From Pelagibaculum spongiae (GTDB lineage: Bacteria > Pseudomonadota > Gammaproteobacteria > Enterobacterales > Pelagibaculaceae), in assembly GCF_003097315.1 (NCBI RefSeq), contig NZ_QDDL01000001.1:186001-250000 (forward strand): a stretch of DNA of 64,000 nt, read 5' to 3'. The notes beneath the pieces are model-generated. The model was given only the letters and a program-made list of their open reading frames with translations, ran no database searches and had not been told where the DNA came from. Of the stretch, positions 9,763-20,097 are shown one piece after another (positions within the stretch are counted from its first letter, which is position 1; each line of letters begins with the position of its first letter). The translations under genes and the position numbers were made by a program.

Positions 9763-10896
9763 TTAAAGCACTGCAATCGGATAAGAACCCAACACCTTGA
9801 CTAACATAGGTTTTGTTGCGAACTCTTCAAGCACTGCTTGCATTGCAGGGTCATCGTTATGCGCCAACACATCAAGGAAGAACACATAGTTCCAATTGCC
9901 CTGACGCGATGGACGAGACTCGATTCGACTCAAATCCAAGCCTTTTCTAGCAAAGGCCTCCAGCATGCCAAACAAGGCACCTGGGCGGTTTTCTGCCGAA
10001 ATCAGCAATGAAGTTTTATCTTTACCCGATGACAGAACGGTTTCTCGACCAATAATCAAGAAACGAGTGGTGTTGTCTGGCTCATCTTCAATATTGCTGG
10101 CATGAATTGCCAAACCATATTGAGTGGCCGCCATTTCACCGCCAATAGCTGCAGCATCGTCTCGCTCTGAGGCAATTTTTGCTGCTTCTGCGTTAGAGCC
10201 AACCGCATGCCGCTCAACACCCGGAAAACGTCGATCCAACCATTCGCGGCATTGCGCTAGCGATTGCTGATGCGAGTAAATTCGCTTGATAGTACCGATT
10301 TGGTTTTTCAGTGATTCCGGCACCATAAAATGGTGGTGAATCCGCAGTTCGACTTCACCACAAATTTTCAGCGGTGATTTTACGAAGGTATCTAGTGTGT
10401 GGTTAACCACGCCTTCAGTAGAATTTTCAACCGGCACCACGCCGTAATTAGCGCCGCCCGCCTCTACTTCACGGAACACTTCATCTATCGCTGGCAACGG
10501 CTTGGAAATAATAGAATTTCCAAAATGCTTTAACGATGCTTGCTGGGTAAAGGTACCTTCTGGGCCGAGGAAGGCAATTTTCATTGGCTCTTCCAATGCC
10601 AGACAAACCGACATCACCTCGCGGAATAAACGCGCCATTTGTTCATTCCCCACCGGGCCGTCGTTACGCTCCATAACCCGACGCAGCACTTGCGCTTCTC
10701 TTTCCGGGCGATAAAACAGCGGATCTTCACCCGCTTTCATCTTCACTTCGCCCACTTTTTCGGCACATAGCGCCCGCTGATTAATCAATTGTTGGATTTT
10801 GCTATCCAACTGATCGATTTCATCACGCAGCCCCGGCAAATTATCCGGTAGCTGCTCAAGCATCTGTTTTTTATCTTGTGACATAATTTGGTTCAA
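9763..10896 (-). CDS. pheA: Bifunctional chorismate mutase / prephenate dehydratase
   Basis: 377 residues. Three parts are visible: an AroQ-type chorismate mutase (about residues 15-100, LRDEIDQLDSKI and FYRPEREAQVLRR), a prephenate dehydratase (about 105-280, FLGPEGTFTQQA, VVPVENSTEG, and the catalytic T.R in DNTTRFLII), and a C-terminal ACT domain (ISAENRPGALF and SRIESRPSR) that binds phenylalanine for feedback inhibition. It converts chorismate to phenylpyruvate. The neighbour serC starts about 50 bases upstream on the same strand. Confidence 0.95.
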   Translation of the reverse strand: MNQIMSQDKKQMLEQLPDNLPGLRDEIDQLDSKIQQLINQRALCAEKVGEVKMKAGEDPLFYRPEREAQVLRRVMERNDGPVGNEQMARLFREVMSVCLALEEPMKIAFLGPEGTFTQQASLKHFGNSIISKPLPAIDEVFREVEAGGANYGVVPVENSTEGVVNHTLDTFVKSPLKICGEVELRIHHHFMVPESLKNQIGTIKRIYSHQQSLAQCREWLDRRFPGVERHAVGSNAEAAKIASERDDAAAIGGEMAATQYGLAIHASNIEDEPDNTTRFLIIGRETVLSSGKDKTSLLISAENRPGALFGMLEAFARKGLDLSRIESRPSRQGNWNYVFFLDVLAHNDDPAMQAVLEEFATKPMLVKVLGSYPIAVL

Positions 10897-10946
10897 CCTC
10901 TATGTCCGGCATCTACAGCCGCTATGCCAGACATCTACGCCAAAAA

Positions 10947-12062
10947 TCAGGCAGTCTGTATTGTTTGGCTTTGCCAGTTTTTCTGTTCAAATTCAGCCAT
11001 AAATGCAATCAAGGTATCTACACCGGCTTCAGGCATCGCGTTATAAATACTGGCGCGCATACCGCCAACACTTCGATGACCTTTCAAGTTCAATAGACCG
11101 CGCGCTTCTGCCTGTTCAAGGAATGCCGCATTCAACGATTCATCAGCCAATACAAAAGGCACATTCATCCAAGAACGATTCATCAGGTCAATCGGGTTGG
11201 AATAGAATTCAGATTGATCAATCGCTGCATAAAGCTTTTGCGCCTTACGCTGGTTGATTTCTGCAATGGCCTCTATGCCACCTTGACGCTTGAGCCACTT
11301 GAATACTTGGCCCGCCAGATACCAGCCAAAAGTTGGCGGAGTATTGAGCATGGAATCATTGTCTGCATGGTTTTTGTATTGCCATACCGTTGGCGTAAAC
11401 GGTAAAAACTGCTCCATCAGATCATCACGAATAATCACAATGGTTAAACCGGCAGGGCCAATATTTTTTTGCGCACCGGCGTAAATAACACCGAAACGGC
11501 TAACATCGATTGGCCGAGACAAAATATTAGAAGACATATCGACTACCAACGGCACATCACCAGCATCTGGAATGTAATTAAATTCCAAGCCGCCAATCGT
11601 TTCATTGGTGGTGTAGTGCAGATAATCAGCATTTGGATTTAAGGTTAATTCCGATTGCTGCGGCACTCGGCTAAAACCGTTTTCGGTGCAATCACCTGCG
11701 ATAGAGACTTCACCATAACGGCTGCCTTCTTTAATTGCTTTGGTCGCCCAAATACCGGTTTGAATATAATCAGCCTGACCCGATTTACCCAACAGGTTCA
11801 TCGCTGTCATGGCAAATTGTGCGGTTGCTCCGCCTTGAAGAAACAGCACTTTGTAATTATCCGGGATATGCATCAGATCGCGAAGATCTTGCTCAGCTTC
11901 TGCGGCCATCGCTTCATAGGGTTTGCTGCGATGACTTACTTCCATCACCGAAACACCCAAGTTTTGCCAATCGCGCAATTCTTGCTGCACTGCTTTTAAG
12001 ACTTCTTGTGGCAGAGTTGCTGGCCCTGCACAGAAGTTAAATACCTGCTGATTCACATCCAC
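10947..12062 (-). CDS. serC: Phosphoserine aminotransferase
   Basis: 371 residues; PLP enzyme that makes 3-phosphoserine (serine pathway) and 4-phosphohydroxythreonine (PLP pathway). FCAGPATLP opens the protein and the PLP lysine lies in YAGAQKNIGPAG. The ATG is preceded by GGAGGGG, immediately after the gyrA terminator hairpin, so serC can be translated only from transcripts that pass that hairpin or start close to it. Confidence 0.96.
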   Translation of the reverse strand: MDVNQQVFNFCAGPATLPQEVLKAVQQELRDWQNLGVSVMEVSHRSKPYEAMAAEAEQDLRDLMHIPDNYKVLFLQGGATAQFAMTAMNLLGKSGQADYIQTGIWATKAIKEGSRYGEVSIAGDCTENGFSRVPQQSELTLNPNADYLHYTTNETIGGLEFNYIPDAGDVPLVVDMSSNILSRPIDVSRFGVIYAGAQKNIGPAGLTIVIIRDDLMEQFLPFTPTVWQYKNHADNDSMLNTPPTFGWYLAGQVFKWLKRQGGIEAIAEINQRKAQKLYAAIDQSEFYSNPIDLMNRSWMNVPFVLADESLNAAFLEQAEARGLLNLKGHRSVGGMRASIYNAMPEAGVDTLIAFMAEFEQKNWQSQTIQTA

Positions 12063-12070
12063 CCCTCCGA

Positions 12071-12094
12071 CAAAAAGGGAGCCTTGCGGCTCCC
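12071..12094 (-). terminator. Intrinsic terminator of gyrA, abutting the serC ribosome-binding site
   Basis: GGGAGCC / GGCTCCC 7-bp stem with a 4-base loop; on the minus strand it is followed by TTTTTG. It lies in the 48-base gap between the gyrA stop and the serC start. Confidence 0.85.
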
Positions 12095-12110
12095 TGTATC
12101 ACTACCTGAA

Positions 12111-14795
12111 TTACTGATCGTCTGGCTGTTGCGCGTCTTGCGCTTCACTAACGCCTGATCCTTCTATTACAGGACCGCTTTCAGTGTCGCCAGTCTCCGG
12201 ATCGCCATTTGGTTGACCATCTGGATCAACGCTAGGCTCACCATCAATAACATCATCTTCATCTCCAACGTCCAGCTCAGCGATTCTCGCCAAACCAACC
12301 AGCTGTTCACCCTTGGAGAGTTTAATCAAGGTAACACCCTGAGTATTTCGACCGACCTGTGATACTTCATCAACCCGGGTGCGTACCAAAGTACCGCCAT
12401 CGGTGATCAGCATCATTTCATCAGATTCTGCAACGGCTATTGCACCGACCAACTGACCATTACGATCACTGGTTTGAATCGCAATAACACCCTGACCGCC
12501 ACGACCCTTAGTTGGGTAGCCGCTCATTGCGGTACGCTTGCCGAAACCGTTTTCGGTTGCCGTCAATACATCCGCATCGTCACGCGCTACAACCAGAGAA
12601 ATAACCTTCTGACCTTCTTTCAATCGAATACCGCGAACACCCTTAGAAGTACGACCCATTGAACGGACGTTTTCTTCTTTAAAGCGCATCGCTTTACCGG
12701 TATCAGAGAACAAAATCACTTCCTGATTGCCATCAGTCAGGTCAACCCCGATCAGTTTGTTGCCTTCTTCCAGTCCAATTGCACGAATACCATTGGCACG
12801 CGGACGAGAGAATGCTGTCAGAGGCGTCTTCTTGACGGTACCGTTTTCGGTCGCAAAGAAAATGAACTGATCATCGCTATATTCTTTAACTGGCAGAATC
12901 GCATTAACGCTCTCGCCTTCTTCTAAAGGCAACAGGTTAACAATTGGCTTGCCACGTGAACCAGGACCGGCTCTTGGCAACTCAAAAGTACGCTTCCAGT
13001 AAACTTTACCGGCATTGGTAAAGCACAAAATCGTATCGTGAGTATTGGCAATCAGCAGACGATCAATTACGTCTTCATCTTTCATTTTGGTTGCTGACTT
13101 ACCACGACCACCACGATGCTGAGCACGATATTCATCTAATGACTGAGCTTTAGCGTAACCGCCACGAGACAAGGTCACTACCAGCTCTTCTTCAGCAATC
13201 AGATCTTCGATAGACAGCGTGGCGACTGCATCGATAATCTTAGTACGACGCTCATCACCAAACTCTTCACGCAACTTAACGAATTCTTCACGAATCACTG
13301 CCATCAAACGCTCCGGAGAACGCAGGATTTCCAGCAGGCCTTCGATCAGCGATAACAGCTCAGTGTATTCATTGAGAATCTTGTCATGCTCTAAACCCGT
13401 CAAACGGTGCAAGCGCATTTCCAAAATTGCTTGTGCCTGAGCAGGAGACAGATGATAACCGTCGGCATGCAAGCCGAATTTCTCATCTAGGTCTTCTGGT
13501 TTACAAGCATCATCACCGGCACGCTCCAGCATTTCACCGACGGCACCTGGCTGCCAAACCTGCTCAAGCAGCTTTTCTTTCGCTTCTTGAGCATTTGGCG
13601 ATGCCTTGATCATGGCAATGATCGGATCAATACTGGCAATTGCAACCGCCAAACCTTCTAATAAATGCGCCCGTTCACGTGCTTTACGCAGTTCAAAAAT
13701 AGTACGACGGGTAACCACTTCACGGCGGTGGCGCAAGAAAGCGTTAAGGATCTGACTCAGGTTCAGCGTTTGTGGCTGACCATCTAGCAAGGCAACAATA
13801 TTAATGCCATAAACGATTTGCATCTGAGTTTGTGCAAAGAGGTTATTCAAAATAACTTCTGGCACTTCCGCACGACGCAGCTCGATAACCACCCGCATGC
13901 CGTCTTTATCAGACTCATCACGCAGTGCAGTGATGCCTTCAATTTTCTTGTCTTTCACCAGCTCGGCGATCTTTTCGATCAAACGAGCCTTGTTCACCTG
14001 ATAAGGAAGCTCGGTAATAATGATGGATTGTTTACCGGACTTCTCTTCCTCAACATTGGTTACGGCACGGACATGAATTCGACCACGACCTGTGCGGTAT
14101 GCCTGGATAATTCCATCCTTACCGTTAATCACAGCACCTGTCGGAAAGTCCGGGCCTGGCACATATTCCATCAGATCATCGATAGACAGATCAGGTTGGT
14201 CAACCAGAGCGATACAAGCATCAACCACTTCACCCAAATTGTGCGGGGGAATTTTGGTTGCCATACCGACCGCAATACCATCCGAACCATTAACCAACAG
14301 GCATGGAACACGGGTAGGTAAAACGTCTGGGATTTGCTCGGTATCGTCATAGTTTGGAACGAAGTCGACCGTTTCTTTGTCCAGATCCGCCAACATTTGG
14401 TGGGCGATCTTGGCCATACGCACTTCGGTATAACGCATCGCGGCAGCACTATCGCCGTCGATGGAACCAAAGTTACCCTGGCCGTCGACCAGGCAGTAAC
14501 GCATTGAGAAAGGCTGTGCCATACGAACAATCGTGTCATAAACAGCAGAATCACCATGCGGGTGATATTTACCGATTACGTCACCAACGACGCGGGCAGA
14601 CTTCTTATAAGGCTTGTTCCAATCATTGCCCAATTCACTCATCGCAAATAAAACGCGCCGGTGAACTGGTTTGAGACCATCCCGTACATCGGGAAGCGCC
14701 CGTCCCACAATTACACTCATTGCGTAATCGAGGTAAGACTGCTTCATCTCGTCTTCAATATTTACTGGCAGTATCTCGCGTGCCATTTCACCCAT
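12111..14795 (-). CDS. gyrA: DNA gyrase subunit A
   Basis: 894 residues. Cuts and re-joins DNA in the gyrase tetramer to introduce negative supercoils. The catalytic tyrosine is Y122 ([10 protein letters not shown]). The quinolone-determining loop reads [12 protein letters not shown] with Ser83 and Asp87, i.e. the susceptible form at the E. coli-numbered positions. The GyrA box QHRGGRG marks the beta-propeller C-terminal domain. The last ~55 residues are an acidic Asp/Glu/Pro/Gly-rich tail. Confidence 0.98.
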   Translation of the reverse strand: MGEMAREILPVNIEDEMKQSYLDYAMSVIVGRALPDVRDGLKPVHRRVLFAMSELGNDWNKPYKKSARVVGDVIGKYHPHGDSAVYDTIVRMAQPFSMRYCLVDGQGNFGSIDGDSAAAMRYTEVRMAKIAHQMLADLDKETVDFVPNYDDTEQIPDVLPTRVPCLLVNGSDGIAVGMATKIPPHNLGEVVDACIALVDQPDLSIDDLMEYVPGPDFPTGAVINGKDGIIQAYRTGRGRIHVRAVTNVEEEKSGKQSIIITELPYQVNKARLIEKIAELVKDKKIEGITALRDESDKDGMRVVIELRRAEVPEVILNNLFAQTQMQIVYGINIVALLDGQPQTLNLSQILNAFLRHRREVVTRRTIFELRKARERAHLLEGLAVAIASIDPIIAMIKASPNAQEAKEKLLEQVWQPGAVGEMLERAGDDACKPEDLDEKFGLHADGYHLSPAQAQAILEMRLHRLTGLEHDKILNEYTELLSLIEGLLEILRSPERLMAVIREEFVKLREEFGDERRTKIIDAVATLSIEDLIAEEELVVTLSRGGYAKAQSLDEYRAQHRGGRGKSATKMKDEDVIDRLLIANTHDTILCFTNAGKVYWKRTFELPRAGPGSRGKPIVNLLPLEEGESVNAILPVKEYSDDQFIFFATENGTVKKTPLTAFSRPRANGIRAIGLEEGNKLIGVDLTDGNQEVILFSDTGKAMRFKEENVRSMGRTSKGVRGIRLKEGQKVISLVVARDDADVLTATENGFGKRTAMSGYPTKGRGGQGVIAIQTSDRNGQLVGAIAVAESDEMMLITDGGTLVRTRVDEVSQVGRNTQGVTLIKLSKGEQLVGLARIAELDVGDEDDVIDGEPSVDPDGQPNGDPETGDTESGPVIEGSGVSEAQDAQQPDDQ

Positions 14796-14908
14796 GAAGG
14801 CGTTTCCTTATACAGTGATGCAAAACCAAAAGGGAAAATCGACTAACTGAAAGTCAGTGCCGAATCCCTTCGGAAAAAAGAGGATCGATCATAGCACGAT
14901 CAAATAGC

Positions 14909-16054
14909 TCATGCGATGCCCAGAACGCTTCTCACGGCCTGTTTGTTAGGGTTTTCAATCACCCCTCGCTCTGTGACGATACAATCGATCAGATTTGCTG
15001 GCGTGACATCGAATACTGGGTTCCATCCGCCGAGCTTTTCACTTGCTTGGGGGGCGACCTGCTGACCAGAAAATTGCAACAATTCGCTCTGATCACGAAA
15101 CTCCACCGGTATCTGATCACCCGATTCAATCGACAAATCAAATGTGCTTGAAGGCGCCACCACCATCATTTTGATTCCATGATGTTTTGCCAACACCGCC
15201 AAGTTATAAGTACCCACTTTGTTGGCAACATCACCATCGGCAGTAATTCGGTCAGCGCCCACCATAATCCACTTAACCTTACCCAGTTGCATTAGGTATC
15301 CCGCTGCGCCTTCCGCGATCAGCTTGACTGGAATCTGATCCTTAGCCAATTCCCAAGCAGTCAATCGTGCGCCTTGCAGCCATGGCCGAGTTTCATCGGC
15401 AAAAACCTGCTCGGTTTGACCATCGGCAAAACAAGCTCGAATCACCCCTAACGCGGTGCCCAACCCACCAGTAGCCAGCGAGCCGGTATTGCAGTGGGTT
15501 AAAATATTACCGCCGCCATGCGCTCGCACATATTCAAGCCCGAGCTCTGCCATAGCGTAATTGGCATCGATATCTTCATCGGCAATTGCCTGGGCCTGCT
15601 GACTCACTTGCTGCAATAACTGCTGCGCTGAATCTGCTGCATTTAACAGCAAACGCATTTTACCAATCGCCCAATGTAAATTAATTGCAGTGGGTCGCGA
15701 TGCTTCAATATAGTCAAAATCCTTTGCAATCAAATCCTTCCATTGCGAATGATTGACATATTCCTGTAGCGAAAGCACACATCCCCAGCCAGCAGTAACA
15801 CCAATCGCTGGCGCACCACGTACTACCATATCAGTAATGGCATCGGCCGCCATTTTAGCGCTATTACAGCAAACCCAATCTTCTTTATGCGGCAGGTAGC
15901 GTTGATCAAGCAGATAAAGGCCATCTTCAAATGACCATTTAATCGCCCGAACTTGGTCATAATTTTGCAATTGCTGCCTTAGAAATTGTTTCAATTCTGG
16001 AACTCCTAATTCGATACCATATGACACTAACGCTTTGGTATTAAAATCAATCAA
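14909..16054 (-). CDS. mtnA: S-methyl-5-thioribose-1-phosphate isomerase
   Basis: 381 residues. Aldose-ketose isomerase of the methionine salvage pathway, related to eIF2B. Seen: RGAPAIGVTAGWG, the catalytic Cys in THCNTGSLATGG, and the catalytic Asp in GADRITADGDVANKVGTY. It faces away from mtaD across a 148-base divergent promoter region. The same pair occurs next to ubiG in Pseudomonas, where the route runs MTA to methylthioinosine to methylthioribose-1-phosphate. Confidence 0.94.
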   Translation of the reverse strand: MIDFNTKALVSYGIELGVPELKQFLRQQLQNYDQVRAIKWSFEDGLYLLDQRYLPHKEDWVCCNSAKMAADAITDMVVRGAPAIGVTAGWGCVLSLQEYVNHSQWKDLIAKDFDYIEASRPTAINLHWAIGKMRLLLNAADSAQQLLQQVSQQAQAIADEDIDANYAMAELGLEYVRAHGGGNILTHCNTGSLATGGLGTALGVIRACFADGQTEQVFADETRPWLQGARLTAWELAKDQIPVKLIAEGAAGYLMQLGKVKWIMVGADRITADGDVANKVGTYNLAVLAKHHGIKMMVVAPSSTFDLSIESGDQIPVEFRDQSELLQFSGQQVAPQASEKLGGWNPVFDVTPANLIDCIVTERGVIENPNKQAVRSVLGIA

Positions 16055-16202
16055 TACATTAACGACTATCAGTACGCCGATTACTACCTTGACTTCTCAC
16101 CAGCACAAGCCCATCTAGCATCCCTCACAAACGGCCTAACTGCACCTGCAATTATTTTGGGTATATACTGCGCTGAATATTAAAAAATCAGTATAGGGAC
16201 TC

Positions 16203-17522
16203 ATGAAAGCTGCCGACTCGATCATTCACGCCCGCTGGGTTATACCGGTTAGTCCAACCAGCCAAGTATTAGAAAACCATTCCCTGATTATTCAACAAGA
16301 TAAAATTATCGATATTTTGCCAAGCGCTGAAGCCAAAGCACAATATCAATCTGATCAGCAATACCATCTAACAGATCATGCGCTCATTCCTGGTTTGGTA
16401 AATTGCCACGCCCACGCAGCGATGAGCCTTTTTCGAGGTTTGGCAGACGACCTACCATTAATGAGCTGGTTACAAGAGCACATTTGGCCAGCAGAATCTA
16501 AATTTGTATCGCCCTCTTTTGTGGAAGACGGCACCCGACTGGCGATTGCTGAAATGCTTCGCTGCGGTACCACTTGTTTTAACAACATGTACTTTTTTAA
16601 TCAGCAAGAAGCAGACATCTGCCAACAAGCAGGCATTCGCGCCAGCAGCGGTTTACCTGTTTTAGAATTCCCAACCGCTTATGCTTCCGGCCCAGATGAA
16701 TACTTCGAAAAAGGTCTGGCGCATATTGATTACATAAAAGATATGCCATTAGTAACGGCTACTTGGGCACCCCATGCACCTTATACCGTCTCTGATGTTT
16801 CTTTTGAAAAAGTTGCCGAACTATCAGCGAAATATCAAATGCCAATTCAGCTGCATTTACATGAAAGTAAGCAAGAAATTGAAGACAGCATCAAACAGTT
16901 TGGTGTTCGACCGCAAGAGCGGCTAACTCGCACCGGCATTATTAATAAATATTTACAGGCAGTGCATTTCACCCAAGCCACCGAACAAGAAATTGAACAG
17001 CTCGCCGCAGCAGGTGCCAGCATGGTTCATTGCCCGGAGTCTAATCTAAAGCTGGCTAGTGGTTTTGCACCCATTGGCCGATTGCAAAAAGCCGGCATCA
17101 ATATTGCGATTGGTACCGATGGCGCAGCCAGTAATAACGATCTGGATATGATCGGTGAGATGCGCACCGCAGCCATGCTCGCCAAAGCAGTCGCAGAAGA
17201 TGCCACAGCACTTTCTGCTAGCGAGGCACTTTATGCCGCCACCATGGGGGGTGCAAAAGCAATGCATTTGGACGATAAAATTGGTTCTTTAGAGGTAGGC
17301 AAATTCGCTGACATCGCAGCAATCAATCTCAGCGATCTAGAATGTCAGCCGATGTATAATCCAATCTCACAAATAGTTTACGCAGTCAGTCGCCATCAAG
17401 TGAGCCACACTTGGGTTGCCGGGCGCTGCCTATTAAATGAGCGTCAATTGACTAGCGATTGTTTAAATCAATCCGAGCTGGTGAGCATTGCGACGCAATG
17501 GCGTGATAAGATCGCTCAATAA
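16203..17522 (+). CDS. mtaD: 5-methylthioadenosine / S-adenosylhomocysteine deaminase
   Basis: 439 residues, amidohydrolase family. Metal ligands are visible: HAH in VNCHAHAAMSLFRG, LHLHESKQE, and the Asp of GTDGAASNNDLDM. It deaminates methylthioadenosine to methylthioinosine and can act on SAH. Its position, divergent from mtnA and upstream of ubiG, supports the methylthioadenosine role over other deaminases of the family. ubiG follows within about 60 bases on the same strand. Confidence 0.92.
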   Translation: MKAADSIIHARWVIPVSPTSQVLENHSLIIQQDKIIDILPSAEAKAQYQSDQQYHLTDHALIPGLVNCHAHAAMSLFRGLADDLPLMSWLQEHIWPAESKFVSPSFVEDGTRLAIAEMLRCGTTCFNNMYFFNQQEADICQQAGIRASSGLPVLEFPTAYASGPDEYFEKGLAHIDYIKDMPLVTATWAPHAPYTVSDVSFEKVAELSAKYQMPIQLHLHESKQEIEDSIKQFGVRPQERLTRTGIINKYLQAVHFTQATEQEIEQLAAAGASMVHCPESNLKLASGFAPIGRLQKAGINIAIGTDGAASNNDLDMIGEMRTAAMLAKAVAEDATALSASEALYAATMGGAKAMHLDDKIGSLEVGKFADIAAINLSDLECQPMYNPISQIVYAVSRHQVSHTWVAGRCLLNERQLTSDCLNQSELVSIATQWRDKIAQ

Positions 17523-17585
17523 TCGAAAGTAGATCCGCTGGCAAGATGCTTGCCAGCTGAATTCAGGACCCCGAGGAGCCAAGCT

Positions 17586-18299
17586 GTGACAGGTGCCACC
17601 CCGATCAATGCCGACCAACAAGAAATCGCCAAATTTGATGCCATGGCATCTCGCTGGTGGGATCCCGAAGGTGAATTCAAGCCATTACATCAGATTAATC
17701 CGTTGCGACTGGATTACATCAGCCATCTTAGTGGCGGTTTGCAAGGCAAAAAAATACTCGACGTAGGTTGCGGCGGCGGCATTCTTTCCGAGAGCATGGC
17801 TAAACTTCAAGCCGATGTAACTGGAATTGATCTTGGCGACGGCCCGTTGGAAATTGCCCGCTTGCACTTGCTGGAATCTGGCTTGGAAGTGGATTATCGC
17901 AAAATTCCGGTGGAACAACTCGCCGAAGAAATGCCCGGCCAATTCGACGTCGTCACTTGCATGGAAATGCTAGAACACGTACCTGATCCAGGCTCTATTA
18001 TTGCCGCTTGCAAAAAGCTGGTAAAACCAGACGGCCATGTGTTTTTCTCTACCATTAACCGCAACCCAGCCGCTTGGCTGACTGCAGTGGTGGGTGCAGA
18101 ACACATTATGAAAATGTTGCCTGTCGGTACTCATCATTATCAAAAATTTATTCGCCCTTCTGAATTGGAAAGTTGGTGTCGCGCCACCGATTTAAAACTA
18201 GATGATTGCACCGGCATTATTTACAACCCATTAAGCCGAGCTTTTACCACTGGCAAAAACCTAACAGTAAATTATATGGGGCATGCCACGCCGTTATAA
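17586..18299 (+). CDS. ubiG: Ubiquinone biosynthesis O-methyltransferase
   Basis: 237 residues from the GTG at 17586, chosen because GAGGAG lies 7 bases upstream; the frame is open to a TTG at 17550 but those codons contain the ribosome-binding site. SAM-binding motif I is [16 protein letters not shown], and the N-terminus has the UbiG pattern [19 protein letters not shown]. It performs the two O-methylations of ubiquinone synthesis at the inner membrane. Confidence 0.95.
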   Translation: MTGATPINADQQEIAKFDAMASRWWDPEGEFKPLHQINPLRLDYISHLSGGLQGKKILDVGCGGGILSESMAKLQADVTGIDLGDGPLEIARLHLLESGLEVDYRKIPVEQLAEEMPGQFDVVTCMEMLEHVPDPGSIIAACKKLVKPDGHVFFSTINRNPAAWLTAVVGAEHIMKMLPVGTHHYQKFIRPSELESWCRATDLKLDDCTGIIYNPLSRAFTTGKNLTVNYMGHATPL

Positions 18300-18307
18300 T
18301 TTCTACG

Positions 18308-18392
18308 GTAGGTTTGATAAGCCAAAGGCGCAATCAGACACATTGCATCGATTCAAAACATGTCTGATTTCGTTAAAGCTCATTAAACCTAC
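18308..18392. repeat. 85-bp imperfect palindrome between ubiG and mupP
   Basis: Outer arms GTAGGTTTGATAAGC and GCTCATTAAACCTAC pair with few mismatches, and inner arms AATCAGACA (18332-18340) and TGTCTGATT (18361-18369) pair perfectly. The transcript would form a long two-part stem. It may be a REP-like or miniature element; a role in mRNA processing between ubiG and mupP is possible but not shown. Confidence 0.6.
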
Positions 18393-18420
18393 AACACCCA
18401 CCGATTAGGTCCGGAACTTG

Positions 18421-19095
18421 ATGACTCAATCTATTAAAGGCGTGCTGTTCGATCTTGATGGCACACTATTAGACACCGCCCCTGATCTAGCAGGCGCACT
18501 GAATTTGCTACTGCAAGAAAATGGCCGACCTGCTCTGCCATTTGATATTATTCGCCCAGCCGCCTCACATGGCAGCGCCGCTTTAATCAAAACCGGCTTT
18601 AATATCGAACCCGATGATTCAAACTTTCCTCCACTACAAAAACGCTACCTGGAGCTTTATCTGCAAAATATTGCCACCAGTAGCCAATGGTTCGATGGGA
18701 TTTCTGAGTTAATTGATTATCTAACCGATCACAACATTCGCTGGGGCATCGTCACCAACAAACCGGAATTTTTAACCTTGCCTTTATTAAAAGGCATGGC
18801 TGAAAAATCTCCGCTGGCCAGCCAACCCGCCTGCATTGTTTGTGGCGATACCGCAGCCAAACCAAAACCCGATCCGGCACCAATGCATTTGGCATTATCA
18901 AAAATAGCGGTCGCCGCAACGGATTGTTTATATATTGGCGATGCCGAGCGAGACATTCAGGCTGGCAAGGTGGTGAATTGCCCCACTGTTTTAGCCAGCT
19001 GGGGTTATATCAGCGATAACGATCAACCGGCGCTATGGCAAGCCGATTTTGATTTTACCAGCCCGACCGAACTACTCCATTGGTTAAGCAATTAA
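18421..19095 (+). CDS. mupP: N-acetylmuramic acid 6-phosphate phosphatase (phosphoglycolate-phosphatase-like HAD)
   Basis: 224 residues from the ATG at 18421. HAD hydrolase with motif I FDLDGTLLDT, motif II TNKP, Lys in KPKPDP and motif IV GDAERDIQAG. Sequence alone would read phosphoglycolate phosphatase (gph). The location between ubiG and the yciK-type SDR matches that of mupP in Pseudomonas, where the enzyme dephosphorylates MurNAc-6-P in the peptidoglycan recycling route that bypasses de novo UDP-MurNAc synthesis. The MupP call is therefore from synteny; amgK/murU are not in this window. Confidence 0.75.
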   Translation: MTQSIKGVLFDLDGTLLDTAPDLAGALNLLLQENGRPALPFDIIRPAASHGSAALIKTGFNIEPDDSNFPPLQKRYLELYLQNIATSSQWFDGISELIDYLTDHNIRWGIVTNKPEFLTLPLLKGMAEKSPLASQPACIVCGDTAAKPKPDPAPMHLALSKIAVAATDCLYIGDAERDIQAGKVVNCPTVLASWGYISDNDQPALWQADFDFTSPTELLHWLSN

Positions 19096-19142
19096 ATTAC
19101 TGCTTAATAATTCATTTAATTACCGAAAGTAAAAGAGCCAAT

Positions 19143-19907
19143 ATGTTTACCTACGACGCCAAAGAGAAACTTTTCCAAGATAAAGTCATTCTGGTGACCG
19201 GCGCTGGCGCTGGCATTGGCAAGGCTGCTGCACTTAACCTGGCCAAGTTAGGCGCCACCATCGTTTTACTGGGTAGAACTACTCAAAAGCTCAGCGACGT
19301 TTACGATGCAATCGAAGCGGCTGGCGGCCCACAAGCGGCAATCATTCCAATGAATTTAGAATCCGCCGGCCCAAAAGACTTTCAAGATTTAGCCGATGCC
19401 ATTGAAAACGAATTCGGCAAGCTCGACGGCATATTGCATAACGCCAGCATTCTCGGCAGCCTAACGCCTTTAGCTAATTTCGACCCACAGAAATGGCTCA
19501 ATGTAATGCAGGTAAATGTTAATTCGGCTTTCTTAATGACTCAGCATTTATTGCCTTCATTAAAAAAAGCAGATAACGCCTCCATTTTATTCACTTCATC
19601 TTCAGTGGGCCGCAAAGGCCGCGCTTACTGGGGCGCTTACAGCGTATCTAAGTTTGCTACTGAAGGATTAATGCAGGTATTAGCCGACGAGTTGGATGAA
19701 AACACCAACGTTCGTGCTAACTGCATCAACCCCGGCGCCACCCGCACCAGCATGCGCGCCAATGCCTACCCTGGCGAGAATCCAAATACACTGGCAACGC
19801 CAGATGACATCATGCCTGCTTACTTATATTTGCTAGGCGATGACAGCATCGGGGTAAATGGCAAAACATTTGATGCACAAAAGCCAAATGATCAGCAGCC
19901 GGAATAG
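19143..19907 (+). CDS. yciK: YciK-family short-chain dehydrogenase/reductase
   Basis: 254 residues from the ATG at 19143 (MFTYDAKEKLFQDKV); an upstream in-frame start at 19080 overlaps mupP and gives unrelated residues. Classical SDR: nucleotide-binding TGAGAGIGKA near residue 22, NAS motif, catalytic Ser in SSSVGRKG, and YSVSK. The substrate of YciK is unknown. Last gene of the mtaD-ubiG-mupP-yciK group, closed by a terminator. Confidence 0.9.
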   Translation: MFTYDAKEKLFQDKVILVTGAGAGIGKAAALNLAKLGATIVLLGRTTQKLSDVYDAIEAAGGPQAAIIPMNLESAGPKDFQDLADAIENEFGKLDGILHNASILGSLTPLANFDPQKWLNVMQVNVNSAFLMTQHLLPSLKKADNASILFTSSSVGRKGRAYWGAYSVSKFATEGLMQVLADELDENTNVRANCINPGATRTSMRANAYPGENPNTLATPDDIMPAYLYLLGDDSIGVNGKTFDAQKPNDQQPE

Positions 19908-19957
19908 ATAGAAAAATACATACAGCGGCATTCATGCCTCGTTGCAATCGCTGAAAA

Positions 19958-19997
19958 CAAAAATGGCCATCTAACTCAATAGCTGGCCATTTTTATT
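19958..19997 (+). terminator. Terminator after yciK
   Basis: AAAAATGGCCA / TGGCCATTTTT stem (11 bp) followed by a T-rich run, 50 bases after the yciK stop. Confidence 0.85.
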
Positions 19998-20097
19998 TTA
20001 ATCTTAAAGAGACAGAAATATCGAAGCAGTTAATATCACCCAAATTTATTCAAAAACCACTAGATAGTAACAAACAGCTTAAAATCAAAAAACAAAG

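Noticed and set aside
13818-14321. 167-codon plus-strand open frame inside gyrA
   Set aside because: Antisense to a highly conserved part of GyrA; no plausible protein.
18421-19095. Calling this gene simply phosphoglycolate phosphatase (gph)
   Set aside because: The HAD sequence fits, but the ubiG-x-yciK context matches mupP; recorded as mupP with reduced confidence.
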